DNA of 64,000 nt from Lysobacter sp. Root76 (GTDB lineage Bacteria > Pseudomonadota > Gammaproteobacteria > Xanthomonadales > Xanthomonadaceae): contig NZ_LMIK01000001.1 in the NCBI RefSeq assembly GCF_001428685.1, positions 290,550 through 354,549 on the forward strand, written 5' to 3'. Made by a program: the position numbers and the translations under genes. Numbering within the stretch: the first letter of the stretch is position 1; each line of letters starts with the position of its first letter. Shown here piece by piece: positions 11,905-20,610 of the stretch. The notes below the pieces were generated by a model. It was not told where the DNA came from. It made no database searches and worked only from the letters and a program-made list of their open reading frames with translations.

Positions 11905-12014
11905 GCGTCTCTCTCGTCAGCCGCGGCGCGCGCGATTCACAGCACGCTCGCCGCCCGTTTCGGTTTCGGACCCGCCCGACAGCCTGCGCGCCTTCCTGTG
12001 CATTCCCGGCGCGC

Positions 12015-12944
12015 TCAGCCGCCGCGTTGGCGCGCGAGCTCGGCGATGCGGGCGTGGTGCTCGACCAGGTCGTGACGCTCGGCGACGAAGATGCCCATCT
12101 GCCCGACCTTGAACTCGACCCAGGCCAGCGGCAGCTCCGGCAGCAGCTCGACCAGGGCACGCTCGGCTTCGCCGACTTCGCAGATCAGCAGGCCGTGCTC
12201 GCTGAGATGGTCCGGCGCGTCGCGCAGGATCTTCAGCGCCAGGTCCAGGCCGTCGTCGCCGGCACGCAGACCGAGCTCGGGCTCGTAGGAGTATTCCTTC
12301 GGCAGCGCGTCGGTCTCGTCGTTGGTGACATAGGGCGGATTGGTCACGATCAGGTCGTAGACCTCGCCCTGCAGCCCGGCGAACAGGTCCGACTTGCGCA
12401 GCTCGACGTTATCGGCGTGCAAGCGGGTCTTGTTCTCGGCGGCCAGCGCCAGCGCCTCGTCGTTGATGTCGGCGCCGTGCACGACCCAGTCGGGGTGGTA
12501 GTGCGCGGTGGCGATGGCGATGCAGCCCGAACCGGTGCACAGGTCCAGGGCGCGCTCGATCGGACGGCCGCCCAGCCAGGGCTCGAAGCCGGATTCGATC
12601 AGCTCGGCGATCGGCGACCGCGGCACCAGGGCGCGGCGGTCGCTCTTGAAGCTCAGGCCGGCGAACCAGGCCTCGCCGGTCAGGTACGCCGCCGGGATGC
12701 GCTCGCCGATGCGGCGCTCGAACAGCGCCAGCACCGCGTCTTTCTCGTCCGTGGTGACCTTGGCCGCGCCATAGACCGGACTCAGGTCGTGCGGCAGGTG
12801 CAGCGCGTGCAGAACCAGCTGGGTCGACTCGTCCAGGGCGTTGTCGTAGCTGTGGCCGAAGGTCAGCCCGGCCGCATTGAAGCGGCTGGCACCGTAGCGG
12901 ATCAGGTCGATGACGGTCAGCGGCTCGAAGGAAACGGGGGGCAC
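12015..12944 (-). CDS. prmB: Ribosomal protein L3 glutamine N5-methyltransferase
   Basis: Methylates a glutamine of ribosomal protein L3 using SAM. The protein has 309 residues. An N-terminal helical domain includes YLTGEAWFAGL; the SAM-binding loop is LDLCTGSGCIAIA; and the substrate-glutamine motif is VTNPPYV. The motif context with an L3-type N-terminus and linkage to aroC separate PrmB from the release-factor enzyme PrmC. The start is GTG at 12944 (MPPVSFEPLTVIDLI). A short AT-containing gap precedes it. Confidence 0.95.
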   Translation of the reverse strand: MPPVSFEPLTVIDLIRYGASRFNAAGLTFGHSYDNALDESTQLVLHALHLPHDLSPVYGAAKVTTDEKDAVLALFERRIGERIPAAYLTGEAWFAGLSFKSDRRALVPRSPIAELIESGFEPWLGGRPIERALDLCTGSGCIAIATAHYHPDWVVHGADINDEALALAAENKTRLHADNVELRKSDLFAGLQGEVYDLIVTNPPYVTNDETDALPKEYSYEPELGLRAGDDGLDLALKILRDAPDHLSEHGLLICEVGEAERALVELLPELPLAWVEFKVGQMGIFVAERHDLVEHHARIAELARQRGG

Positions 12945-13037
12945 GATAGGTCCGGGGGCGTTGCAGGGCCGGGCATTATAGCGGCCGGGCCGACCCGGAT
13001 CCGCGGCCCGCCCGGATCGGCGCTGAACCCTAGGCGC

Positions 13038-13586
13038 TTATAGCTTCACGGCATAAGGCCCGTCCCCGGCGCCCTGCCCGGCCAGCGCCGCCGCCAGCGA
13101 CCGATAGCTCGTCGCCCCAGCCAGCACCTGCGCGGCAGCGGCCATCAACAGCAATCCGAACACCACCCCGGCCTCCGGCACGTGCAGCGGCAACTCCATC
13201 ATCAGCGGCAAGCAGACCGTGGACAGGGCCAGCAGCCAAGCCGTCCGCGCCAGCAGGCGCGCCGTCCGCAGCGGCCTCGCCGCGTCCGCGACGACCCGCA
13301 ACTCACGATCGCGATCCCGCGCCAGACGTCGCCGCGCCGACGCCACCAGGCAAGTCGCCAGCACCGCCGCCCGCAACTGCAGCAGCCCCGCCGTCACCGC
13401 GCCCCACTTCGACAGCTCGACCAGCGTCAGATCGACACTGCGGATGCCGAGCACGGCGAGCATGATCGCCAACAGCAGCACCACGAATCCGGCCATGGCG
13501 CCGGCTTGTACGGTGCGGGCTGCGGAGGGCCAGTCTTGGTCGACCTGGGCGTGCGCTTGATCCGGCAGGCCCGACTCACGATTCAT
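13038..13586 (-). CDS. Hypothetical membrane protein with three or four helices
   Basis: A 182-residue protein of unknown function. Hydrophobic segments are AGFVVLLLAIMLAVLG (about 32-47), a helix around AVTAGLLQLRAAVLATCLVAS, LARTAWLLALSTVCLPLMM, and AGVVFGLLLMAAAAQVLAGA near the C-terminus. A basic cytoplasmic loop RRRLARDRDRELR lies between the second and third. The ATG at 13586 has AGGACGGAAAG just upstream as a ribosome site; an ORF extension to 13622 has none. It stands alone between prmB and the DUF4189 gene. No family was recognised, but the fold of helices and codon use support a real gene. Confidence 0.65.
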   Translation of the reverse strand: MNRESGLPDQAHAQVDQDWPSAARTVQAGAMAGFVVLLLAIMLAVLGIRSVDLTLVELSKWGAVTAGLLQLRAAVLATCLVASARRRLARDRDRELRVVADAARPLRTARLLARTAWLLALSTVCLPLMMELPLHVPEAGVVFGLLLMAAAAQVLAGATSYRSLAAALAGQGAGDGPYAVKL

Positions 13587-13655
13587 TGCGCTTTCCGTCC
13601 TGTCTTGCTGGGAGACGAACATCGAATTCTGACTTCTCGTACATGCGCAACAGAT

Positions 13656-14087
13656 TCACTCTACTTGTACCGGCAAACTGCAAGCCTTGTAGTAGATCTG
13701 GCAGTTGCCGAAGCCCTCGGCTTCGCACAACTTCATCCCGCGCTCAGCCGCAATTTCAACGGTCGCATTTCCATGGGATCGGGAGTAACCGGTAGCCGCT
13801 ATGACTACGGCGCACTGGTTGCCATAAACCAAGTTGATTCTGCAGTCCTGCCCGCCCTTAGCACGACAATCGGCCAATGCCTCACGCTTTGCGGCACTCT
13901 TGCTGAGCGCCGACGCCGAGGCCCCGAGACCAACATTGCTCGCCCCAAAGTCCAGCGCAATAGCGCCCCATCGACGTTGCCACCGCGGGCCTTGCTCTCG
14001 CTGCACGCTCCGACGCGAGACAGACCTCTCGCCGACGCGGCTCAGGATCGAATCGGTTCGTAAACGTCGACGGCGCCACAGCGGCAA
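13656..14087 (-). CDS. DUF4189-domain protein, N-terminus uncertain or degraded
   Basis: Residues from about 39 onward, WGAIALDFGASNVG, through YGNQCAVV and the closing YYKACSL match the DUF4189 pattern of small secreted cysteine-containing proteins common in Xanthomonads. The usual signal peptide and Cys/Gly-rich leader are missing in this frame: the first 38 residues are a basic RRRR-type stretch from a TTG start. A neighbouring frame reads a hydrophobic AAFAAVAP run, as if a frameshift had separated leader from domain. Codon use is less GC-rich than in neighbouring genes. It may be a remnant; the DUF4189 domain itself is convincing. Confidence 0.6.
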   Translation of the reverse strand: MPLWRRRRLRTDSILSRVGERSVSRRSVQREQGPRWQRRWGAIALDFGASNVGLGASASALSKSAAKREALADCRAKGGQDCRINLVYGNQCAVVIAATGYSRSHGNATVEIAAERGMKLCEAEGFGNCQIYYKACSLPVQVE

Positions 14088-14212
14088 ACGCCGCTACTCG
14101 CGAGGTTCGGAACAGCGCCCGATCGGTCCGCACGCCTCCGCGGCGCCAGGCCGCGGCACGCCGCATGCGCCTTCGTCGGTATCATGATCGGGATACCTCC
14201 GCTGGATCGGCC

Positions 14213-14857
14213 ATGTTCAACCGCACCACCGTCATCATCCTCATCGCCGCGCTCGCCGCCGCGCTCGGCCTGTGGGCCGCGCAACGCCACTTCGGCTCCG
14301 CCGCGCCCACGCAGTGGCCGCAGACCCAGGCCGTGCGCCTGTTCTCGCCGCCGCGCGAACTGCCGGATTTCTCGCTGCGCCAGTCCGACGGCACCGCGCT
14401 GGTGCCGGGCGAACTCAAGGGCCACTGGACCCTGGTGTTCCTGGGCTTCACCCATTGCCCCGACGTCTGCCCGACCACCCTGGCGGAAATGGCGCAGGCG
14501 CAGAAGCAGTGGGCGTCGATCCCGGAAGCGATGCGGCCGCGGGTGCTGTTCGTGTCGGTCGACCCCGAGCGCGACACGCCCGACCGCATCGGCGAATACG
14601 CCCACGCCTTCCACAAGGACACCCTGGCCGCGACCGCCGACCTGCCGGCGCTGGAGCGTTTCGCCAAGTCGCTGAGCATGGTGTTCGCCAAGGTGCCGCC
14701 GCCCGAGGGCATTCCGGCCGACCAGTACTCGGTCGACCACAGCGCCTCGATGGCGGTGCTGGACCCGCAGGGCCGCATGGCCGGCTTGATCCAGCCGCCG
14801 CTGGACCCCAAGGCGATCGCCGCCGACATGGCCGCGCTGACCGGGGCCGCACCGTGA
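14213..14857 (+). CDS. SCO1/SenC family copper chaperone
   Basis: A 214-residue membrane-anchored thioredoxin-fold protein that delivers copper to the CuA site of cytochrome oxidase or acts as a thiol reductase. A single N-terminal helix spans about 5-23. The copper ligands are both cysteines of HCPDVCPTT (C82, C86) and the distant His in SVDHSASM (H176). The ATG at 14213 places the membrane helix at the start. The stop overlaps the psd GTG (GTGA), so the two are co-translated, an unusual pair functionally. No oxidase genes are in the window. Confidence 0.93.
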   Translation: MFNRTTVIILIAALAAALGLWAAQRHFGSAAPTQWPQTQAVRLFSPPRELPDFSLRQSDGTALVPGELKGHWTLVFLGFTHCPDVCPTTLAEMAQAQKQWASIPEAMRPRVLFVSVDPERDTPDRIGEYAHAFHKDTLAATADLPALERFAKSLSMVFAKVPPPEGIPADQYSVDHSASMAVLDPQGRMAGLIQPPLDPKAIAADMAALTGAAP

Positions 14858-15717
14858 GCCTGGTGACCACTCTCACCTACCTGCTGCCGCACCGTGCGCT
14901 GTCCTCGATCGCACGCTCCCTCGCCTATTCGACCCGCCCCGGCGTGAAGCAGTGGCTGATCGACACGGTGACGCGCAAGTTCGGCGTCGACCTGTCCGAG
15001 GCCGCCGAGCCGGACCCGCGCGCCTACCCGAGCTTCAATGCCTTCTTCACCCGCGCGCTCAAGCCCGGCGCGCGCGTCGCCGATCCCGACCCGCGCGCGC
15101 TGCTGATGCCCGCCGACGGCCGCATCAGCCAGTGCGGACCGATCAAAGCCGGCGACATCTTCCAGGCCAAGGGCCAGTCCTTCACCGCCGCCGAGCTGCT
15201 GGGCGACGAAGAGGCTGCCGAGCCGTTCGCGGACGGCGTCTACGCGACCGTCTACCTGTCGCCGAAGGATTACCACCGCGTGCACATGCCCTGGTCCGGC
15301 ACTCTGCGCGAAACCGTGCACGTGCCCGGCCGCCTGTTTTCGGTCGGGCCGGACGCGGTGCGCAACGTGCCGCGCCTGTTCGCGCGCAACGAGCGCCTGG
15401 TCTGCCACTTCGACACCGACTTCGGGCCGATGGCGGTGGTGATGGTCGGCGCGCTGCTGGTGTCGGGCGTGGAAACGGTCTGGAGCGGGGTCGAGATTCC
15501 GCGCTACGCCGATACCGTCACGGTCAAGGATTACCGCGGCGCCGGCATCGCGCTGGAACGCTTCGACGAAATGGCGCGCTTCAACTACGGCTCGACCGTG
15601 ATCGTGCTGCTGCCTCCGGGCGTGGCCGCGCTGTCGCCGGCGCTGGCCGCGGAAGTCGCGGTTCGGCTGGGCCAACCCCTGGCGACGCGGGTGGACGGAG
15701 GCGCGGCGCCGGTTTAA
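14854..15717 (+). CDS. psd: Phosphatidylserine decarboxylase proenzyme
   Basis: Makes phosphatidylethanolamine at the inner membrane. The proenzyme has 287 residues and self-cleaves between Gly246 and Ser247 in [13 protein letters not shown], the serine becoming the pyruvoyl group. MPADGRIS and YHRVHMP hold the conserved Asp and His residues for autocatalysis. The GTG start shares bases with the sco stop. The family form is LGST; YGST here is the variant I would expect in Xanthomonads. A strong hairpin (15726-15757) follows. Confidence 0.96.
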   Translation: MSLVTTLTYLLPHRALSSIARSLAYSTRPGVKQWLIDTVTRKFGVDLSEAAEPDPRAYPSFNAFFTRALKPGARVADPDPRALLMPADGRISQCGPIKAGDIFQAKGQSFTAAELLGDEEAAEPFADGVYATVYLSPKDYHRVHMPWSGTLRETVHVPGRLFSVGPDAVRNVPRLFARNERLVCHFDTDFGPMAVVMVGALLVSGVETVWSGVEIPRYADTVTVKDYRGAGIALERFDEMARFNYGSTVIVLLPPGVAALSPALAAEVAVRLGQPLATRVDGGAAPV

Positions 15718-15725
15718 GAGACGAA

Positions 15726-15757
15726 GCGACCCTGCTGCTCGCAAACGGCAGGGTCGC
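15726..15757 (+). terminator. Hairpin after psd
   Basis: GCGACCCTGC and GCAGGGTCGC form a perfect 10-bp stem around a 12-base loop nine bases after the psd stop. A short GGGTTTTG follows, so the U run is weak. A terminator is likely, though not canonical. Confidence 0.55.
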
Positions 15758-15804
15758 ATGGGTTTTGAGCTCAAGTTCGAGTGCCCGCATGCGCCGGACC
15801 CTCA

Positions 15805-15827
15805 CCCCTCTCCCGCCGGGAGAGGGG
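15805..15827. repeat. Short GC palindrome between convergent genes
   Basis: CCCCTCTCCC and GGGAGAGGGG pair over ten bases around GCC. It sits between convergent psd and the HAF-repeat gene and may stop transcription from either side. CTCTCCC-type palindromes are common intergenic repeats in this family. Confidence 0.5.
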
Positions 15828-15859
15828 CTTGAAGACGCGACGGACTTCCGCTCGCGCCG

Positions 15860-17056
15860 TCAGTACACCGGTGTCGCCACGTAGGCGATGCCCAGCCCGG
15901 TTTGCGGATCGATCGCCTGGCCGCTGATGCGGCCGAAGTCGTCGATATCGGTAGCCGTGGTCGGTCGCGGACCGTCGGCGGGGAAATCCGGCACCAGATC
16001 GCGCAGCCGATGGACGCCGCCGTCGCGCCACAGCACCGCATCGCAGACCGACATGCTGGCGTCCGTGCAGGAACGGCCGACCGCATGGCGCCACAGGTTC
16101 AATGAGTTGCCCTGCGCGTTGAGATGGCCGGCCAGTTTCGGCAGCGCCTTCATGCCGTCGCGACGCGTCCACAGGAACGCGCCCCAATCCGGCGCACCGT
16201 CCTGGGTGACCGACTGGTTGCCGAAACCGACCACGTCGCCCTGCGGATTGATCGCCATCGGCGTGTTCCAGGCTTCGCCGCCGATATCGCCCAGCACGGT
16301 CGGCCGGCCGTTTTCCCACATCACCGCGCGGATCGCGCTGAACTTGCCGACCGCGTCGTCGCAGATGCCCGAGATGCCGACCACCTGACCGCGGTCGTTG
16401 ATCGCGGTAGCCGAGCTGACCGTATCGCCGGCGCCGATCACCGGCGGCAGCTCCTTGATGCGGTTGCGGCGCGGTTCCCACAACGCCGCGCGGAACTGGA
16501 ACTTCTGCGGCAGCACGCAACCGACCGGGTCGCGCACCGCGGTCTCGGCCCAGCCCACGACCTGGCCGAAATTGTTGGAGCCGGCGGCGAAGCCGTGGGT
16601 GCCGCCGAAGGTCGGCAGGGCCTGCATGCGGCCGTTCTCCCAGACGAAACCCAGGCACTGATAGCGCGGCGAGCCGGCCGGTCGCCCGAGCAGGAACGCC
16701 GAGCAGCTCCAGCCCTCGTTCTCGACGTCGATGGTGTTGGTTTCGGCGATGCCGGTGATCATGCCGCGCATGTTTTTTACCGGCCACACCACGGCGCTCT
16801 GTCGCTCCGGGCTGCCCAGCGTGCCCAGGTCGGTGATCTGGTTGTTGCGCCATAGCACCGCGTGACGATGCGAAGGCACGGGTGCGGTCAGGGTCGAACG
16901 GCCGGCGACCCAGCCCAGGTCGTTGATGCTGGTGGCGGTGCTGGAACCGCCCAGCGATGGCAGGTAGTCGATGCGATAACGCGGCGGCGCGGCCTGCGCG
17001 GCGCCGGCGGCGAACAGGCTCAGACTCAATAGCGAAATCGGCAGCGTGAGCTTCAT
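15860..17056 (-). CDS. Secreted HAF-repeat protein
   Basis: A 398-residue exported protein of unknown role. Residues 1-22 form a signal peptide ending AAQA. The rest is a run of about seven degenerate repeats built on AxxINDxGxVVG followed by xAVLWxxG (for example SINDLGWVAG, AINDRGQVVG, AINPQGDVVGFG, DIDDFGRISG), the pattern of the extracellular HAF repeat family and suggestive of a beta-propeller. No catalytic motif was seen. It stands alone; the 236 bases before it show nothing clear. The family call is good, the function unknown. Confidence 0.82.
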   Translation of the reverse strand: MKLTLPISLLSLSLFAAGAAQAAPPRYRIDYLPSLGGSSTATSINDLGWVAGRSTLTAPVPSHRHAVLWRNNQITDLGTLGSPERQSAVVWPVKNMRGMITGIAETNTIDVENEGWSCSAFLLGRPAGSPRYQCLGFVWENGRMQALPTFGGTHGFAAGSNNFGQVVGWAETAVRDPVGCVLPQKFQFRAALWEPRRNRIKELPPVIGAGDTVSSATAINDRGQVVGISGICDDAVGKFSAIRAVMWENGRPTVLGDIGGEAWNTPMAINPQGDVVGFGNQSVTQDGAPDWGAFLWTRRDGMKALPKLAGHLNAQGNSLNLWRHAVGRSCTDASMSVCDAVLWRDGGVHRLRDLVPDFPADGPRPTTATDIDDFGRISGQAIDPQTGLGIAYVATPVY

Positions 17057-17292
17057 GGCAGGTGCTCCTTGAGGCCGAGCGCGGTCGTCGCGATGCGCGG
17101 ACGCGATCGGCGTGGGATGTAGCGACGGTGATGAGGGTTGCGCGCTAGCGGCGCAGCGTTCTTATGCGCCGGCGCATAGGGGATTACTCGCCGTTTTCGG
17201 ACGACTTCATCCGCCCCTGCGTTCGTTGTCGTTTGCGCGTGTCGGCAATGCGCGCAGCGTGTGCGGAGCCTGCGATTTCAAGGTTTTCGCGC

Positions 17293-17967
17293 CTAGCGGC
17301 GACGCTCCAGCTCGCCGATTTTGCGTTCCAGCTCGGCGACCAGCGCGGGATCCGCGTCCTTGCGATGAGCGTCGAGAAACTCGCGCACCGCATCGCGGTA
17401 CTCCTGGATGAACTCGGGATTGGTCGGGCTCACCTCCAGCTGCGCGGCGGCCTTGTCCACCGGCCGGCGCGCCTCTCCGACCACCCAGACGCGGCCGTAG
17501 TCGGACTCGTCGCTCATGATCGCGATGTTGCGCTCGAAGCCCGGCACGTACTTGGCGACAAAAGGCTGGCCCTGCGGCGGGATCAGGATCGTGTTGCGGA
17601 TCGGATAGATGCTCGCCGACATGGTGTCGAACTCGACCTTGACCTCGCGCCCCTCCGCGGTACGCAGCACCGCCCAGTAATCGTAAATGGACTGGTCGTT
17701 GAGGGTGGAGCTGGTCTCCTCGGAATGCACGACCACCGCCGTGCCGGTGCTGCCGCAGGCGTTGAGGAACAGCGCGTTGAGGATATGCCCGGTGAAGAAG
17801 TTGAGCTGGCCGCCGATGAAGGCCACCAATACCAGCGCCAGCCACCAGCCCCTGCCGGTCCAGCGCGCCATCAGGAAGCTCACAAGAACGGCCAGCACGA
17901 TCATGCCCAACCAGGACCAGAACGGGTGGTGGGCGAGCAGGTAGAACAGTGCGGACAATGCGGTCAT
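17293..17967 (-). CDS. Hypothetical membrane protein with C-terminal coiled coil
   Basis: A 224-residue protein not recognised as a named family. Two hydrophobic helices near the N-terminus (about 5-31 and 38-60, including WLGMIVLAVLVSFLMARW and WWLALVLVAFIGGQLNFF) are followed by a soluble domain of about 110 residues with alternating beta-like strands (VKVEFDTMSASIYPIRNTILIPP). It ends in a charged helix PALVAELERKIGELERRR. It lies 150 bases downstream of the YhhN gene on the same strand. The start ATG is directly followed by the first helix. Confidence 0.7.
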   Translation of the reverse strand: MTALSALFYLLAHHPFWSWLGMIVLAVLVSFLMARWTGRGWWLALVLVAFIGGQLNFFTGHILNALFLNACGSTGTAVVVHSEETSSTLNDQSIYDYWAVLRTAEGREVKVEFDTMSASIYPIRNTILIPPQGQPFVAKYVPGFERNIAIMSDESDYGRVWVVGEARRPVDKAAAQLEVSPTNPEFIQEYRDAVREFLDAHRKDADPALVAELERKIGELERRR

Positions 17968-18117
17968 GGGGCCGGAACGGGTCGGTGATCGGTTCGCCGC
18001 ATCTTGACATGGGCGGTGCTGGCCTGCGGTTACAACATTCGTCGCTGAAGCGGCCGACGGAGGTTTGGCGGTCGCCGCCGCGCACGCGACGATGCCTCGC
18101 GATAAGGGAGACCGCCC

Positions 18118-18813
18118 TTAGCGGTCGCGCACCGACAGGCCGATCAGGCTCTGCGCGACCCAGTAGCTCGCCAGCACGACCACGCTCGCCGTCGCGAACG
18201 GCGCGGCGAAGCGGTCGATCGCCAGGGTCGCGTCGGAGATCACGAAACTCAGGCCGCCCAGCGCCGCCAGGGCGGTCGCGCGCGTGCGCCGGCGCCACCA
18301 CGCTGCGGCGGCCTGCGCGGCCATCGCCGCCAGCACCAGCACATAGACCACCACCGGCACGCGCAGCTCGCCCGGAAGATGCGGCCACAGCACCGACAGC
18401 ACGGCGCCGGCGAGCGCGGCATAAGCCAGGAACGGCCACACCGCCGCGAACGGCCGCGCGCGTCGCGTCAACGCGACCAGATAGGCCAGGTGCGCGCACA
18501 GGAAGCTGCCCAGGCCGAACACGAACCAGTCGCCGGGCAGCATCAGAAACACATCGCCCAGCGTCGACAATGCCAAGCCAGCCAAAATTGCGCGCCGATA
18601 GCCGGGTGCCGTGGTCGCCGGCATCGTCCAGACCATCGCAAACACCAGCAACGTCGCGGCGGGTTTGCCCAGGTAGTGCAGCCAGGGCAGCGGCGCCGTC
18701 GCGCCGACGATCGCCAGGACCGCGGCGGTCGCCACCGCGATCAGCCAACTGCGGTCGCGGTTCGGGATCCCGGCGCGCGACGGCGCCGGGTTCGTTTCGA
18801 TGTTCATGCCCAT
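18118..18813 (-). CDS. YhhN/TMEM86-family membrane protein (possible lysoplasmalogenase)
   Basis: A 231-residue protein with about eight hydrophobic helices. Family motifs are LALSTLGDVFLMLPGDWFVFG and FLCAHLAYL in the middle, and GGLSFVISDATLAIDRF plus SYWVAQSLI near the C-terminus, which carry the conserved Asp residues. Known relatives hydrolyse the vinyl-ether bond of lysoplasmalogens; whether this bacterium has that substrate cannot be told. Two ATG codons lie at 18813 and 18807; the first was taken. It stands between the MltD-like gene and a hypothetical membrane gene. Confidence 0.83.
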   Translation of the reverse strand: MGMNIETNPAPSRAGIPNRDRSWLIAVATAAVLAIVGATAPLPWLHYLGKPAATLLVFAMVWTMPATTAPGYRRAILAGLALSTLGDVFLMLPGDWFVFGLGSFLCAHLAYLVALTRRARPFAAVWPFLAYAALAGAVLSVLWPHLPGELRVPVVVYVLVLAAMAAQAAAAWWRRRTRATALAALGGLSFVISDATLAIDRFAAPFATASVVVLASYWVAQSLIGLSVRDR

Positions 18814-18894
18814 CCCCCGAGCACGAGGCGCGCATCTGCGACGACAGGCCCGCGGCGCGGTGTTACGACGAAGGCGTCCATGCCCATTCGCGCC

Positions 18895-20454
18895 TTATTT
18901 GCAGTCGTCGAGCTTCAACTTCTGCCCAGGACGGATCGCGTAACGCGGCGCCTTGAGGCCGTTGCGCTTGGCCAGCCGGCCGGTGTCGCACTGGAACTTC
19001 TGCGCGATCGAGGTCAGGGTTTCGCCGCGCTGCACGCGGTAGCTGCTGGGCGCCGACGGGGCCTTCGACTTGTCCGGCTTCGGCGCGGGCGTCGCGGCGG
19101 CCGCGACGGGCAGCGTGCCGTCGCTGGAATCGGGCGAATCGACCATGGTCACCGGGCCGGTGCGCACGATCGCGTTGTTCGGGTCGCTGAGCATCAGGGT
19201 GCGCGCCAGATCGGCGCGCGCGCCCTGCACGCACCAGCGGTTGTACAGGCCGACGATCCGGGTGGTGGCGTTGAGGCTGGTGCCGGCGGCCAGGTAGCTG
19301 TCGGCCTGGTAGCGCGGATTGAGGTTGCGCAGCGCGCGCATATAGCCGTCGCGGCTGCCGCCGTTGCCCAGGCAGATGGTGAGTTGGTAGATCGAGCTGG
19401 GCTGGCTCAGGCGCAGGGTGGCCGGCTTGGGATCGACCTTGGGAAAGCTCAGGCCGTATTCCTTGGGGTGCAGGAACAGCCAGGCCGCGGCGATCACCAT
19501 CGGCACGTAGTCGCGGGTTTCGGCCGGGAACTGGTTGTAGACCGACTCGTCCCAGAAGTTGCGGCCGCCGCTGGCGTTGAACACGCGCTGGGCGCGGCCC
19601 TCGCCGCCGTTGTAGGCGGCCAGCGACAGTTCGATGCTGTTGTTGAGCGCACCCATGCGTTCGTTGAGATATTCCGCGCTGGCCTGGGCCGAGGCGCGCG
19701 CGTCGTAACGGGTGTCGAAACCGGTGCCGTCGTCGCCCAGACCGAAGCGCCTGCCGGTCGCGTACATGAACTGCATCGGCCCGGCTGCGCCGGCGCGCGA
19801 GGTCGAGTGCACGCGGCCGTTGGATTCCTTGGCCATGATCCCGAACAGCAGCGCCTCGGGCAGGCCGGCGCGCTCGTACTGCGGCCACATCATCTGGCGC
19901 AGGTATTGGTAGTTCTCGTGGCTCTGGATCAGCGATCCGCGCATGTCGGTGAGCCAGCGACGGATACCGGCCTGCACGGCCGGGTTGTACTGCACCATCT
20001 TGACGAAGCGCTGGCCGTCGGCGTTGAGCAGCGCAGCGGCGCGCGCGGCCTGCGGCACGTCGGCGGCGAACGAACCGTCGGCGTCCAGCGGGGCTTCGTC
20101 CTCTTCGTCGCCGGCGTCGGCACGCGATTCGGCATCGGCATTGGCCTTGAGCAGGCGCTTGTAGCTGGTCAGCATCGTGGTCAGCTGGCAGCCCTTCTGC
20201 TTGTTGCAGGCCGTGATCACGTCCTCCATGTCCTCCAGCGCGGCGTCGCTGAGCTTCTGGCCGTCGGGATCGGCGTTGCGGATCTGCACCAGCGCGGCGC
20301 GGTACTTGGCCTCGGCGGCCTGCATGCGCTGATTGAGCGCGTCGACCGCAGCCTGGTCGCGCTTGGACAGGGCCGAGGCGTCGAAGGGCAGCGCGGCCAG
20401 CGCGAAAAAGGCAGCAGCGGCGAAGGCGCCGGAAATACGGACAAATGAGGGCAT
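18895..20454 (-). CDS. MltD-like membrane-bound lytic murein transglycosylase with LysM
   Basis: A 519-residue periplasmic enzyme that cleaves the glycan strands of peptidoglycan. A signal sequence covers 1-28. An N-terminal helical region of about 160 residues has acidic tracts. The SLT catalytic domain begins near 198, with the catalytic Glu210 in IMAKESNGRV, then AGAAGPMQFM and LAAYNGGEGRAQRV. A LysM repeat, YRVQRGETLTSIAQKF, is at 470-518. The ATG at 20454 is preferred over an in-frame TTG three codons earlier. E. coli MltD is similar in length but has two LysM repeats; only one is clear here. Confidence 0.9.
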   Translation of the reverse strand: MPSFVRISGAFAAAAFFALAALPFDASALSKRDQAAVDALNQRMQAAEAKYRAALVQIRNADPDGQKLSDAALEDMEDVITACNKQKGCQLTTMLTSYKRLLKANADAESRADAGDEEDEAPLDADGSFAADVPQAARAAALLNADGQRFVKMVQYNPAVQAGIRRWLTDMRGSLIQSHENYQYLRQMMWPQYERAGLPEALLFGIMAKESNGRVHSTSRAGAAGPMQFMYATGRRFGLGDDGTGFDTRYDARASAQASAEYLNERMGALNNSIELSLAAYNGGEGRAQRVFNASGGRNFWDESVYNQFPAETRDYVPMVIAAAWLFLHPKEYGLSFPKVDPKPATLRLSQPSSIYQLTICLGNGGSRDGYMRALRNLNPRYQADSYLAAGTSLNATTRIVGLYNRWCVQGARADLARTLMLSDPNNAIVRTGPVTMVDSPDSSDGTLPVAAAATPAPKPDKSKAPSAPSSYRVQRGETLTSIAQKFQCDTGRLAKRNGLKAPRYAIRPGQKLKLDDCK

Positions 20455-20610
20455 GGACGACAAAGGCAGCGAGGGGTCCGGGCAGGGTAGCGTCGGCGGT
20501 CCATGCGGGGCAAGGAAACGCGACCGGGAAGCCGCAGCGTTTATGAACGCCGCCGCCGCGCAAGCGCGACGCTGCCGCTAGAATCGTCCGATCTTCCAAC
20601 GGACGCCGAC

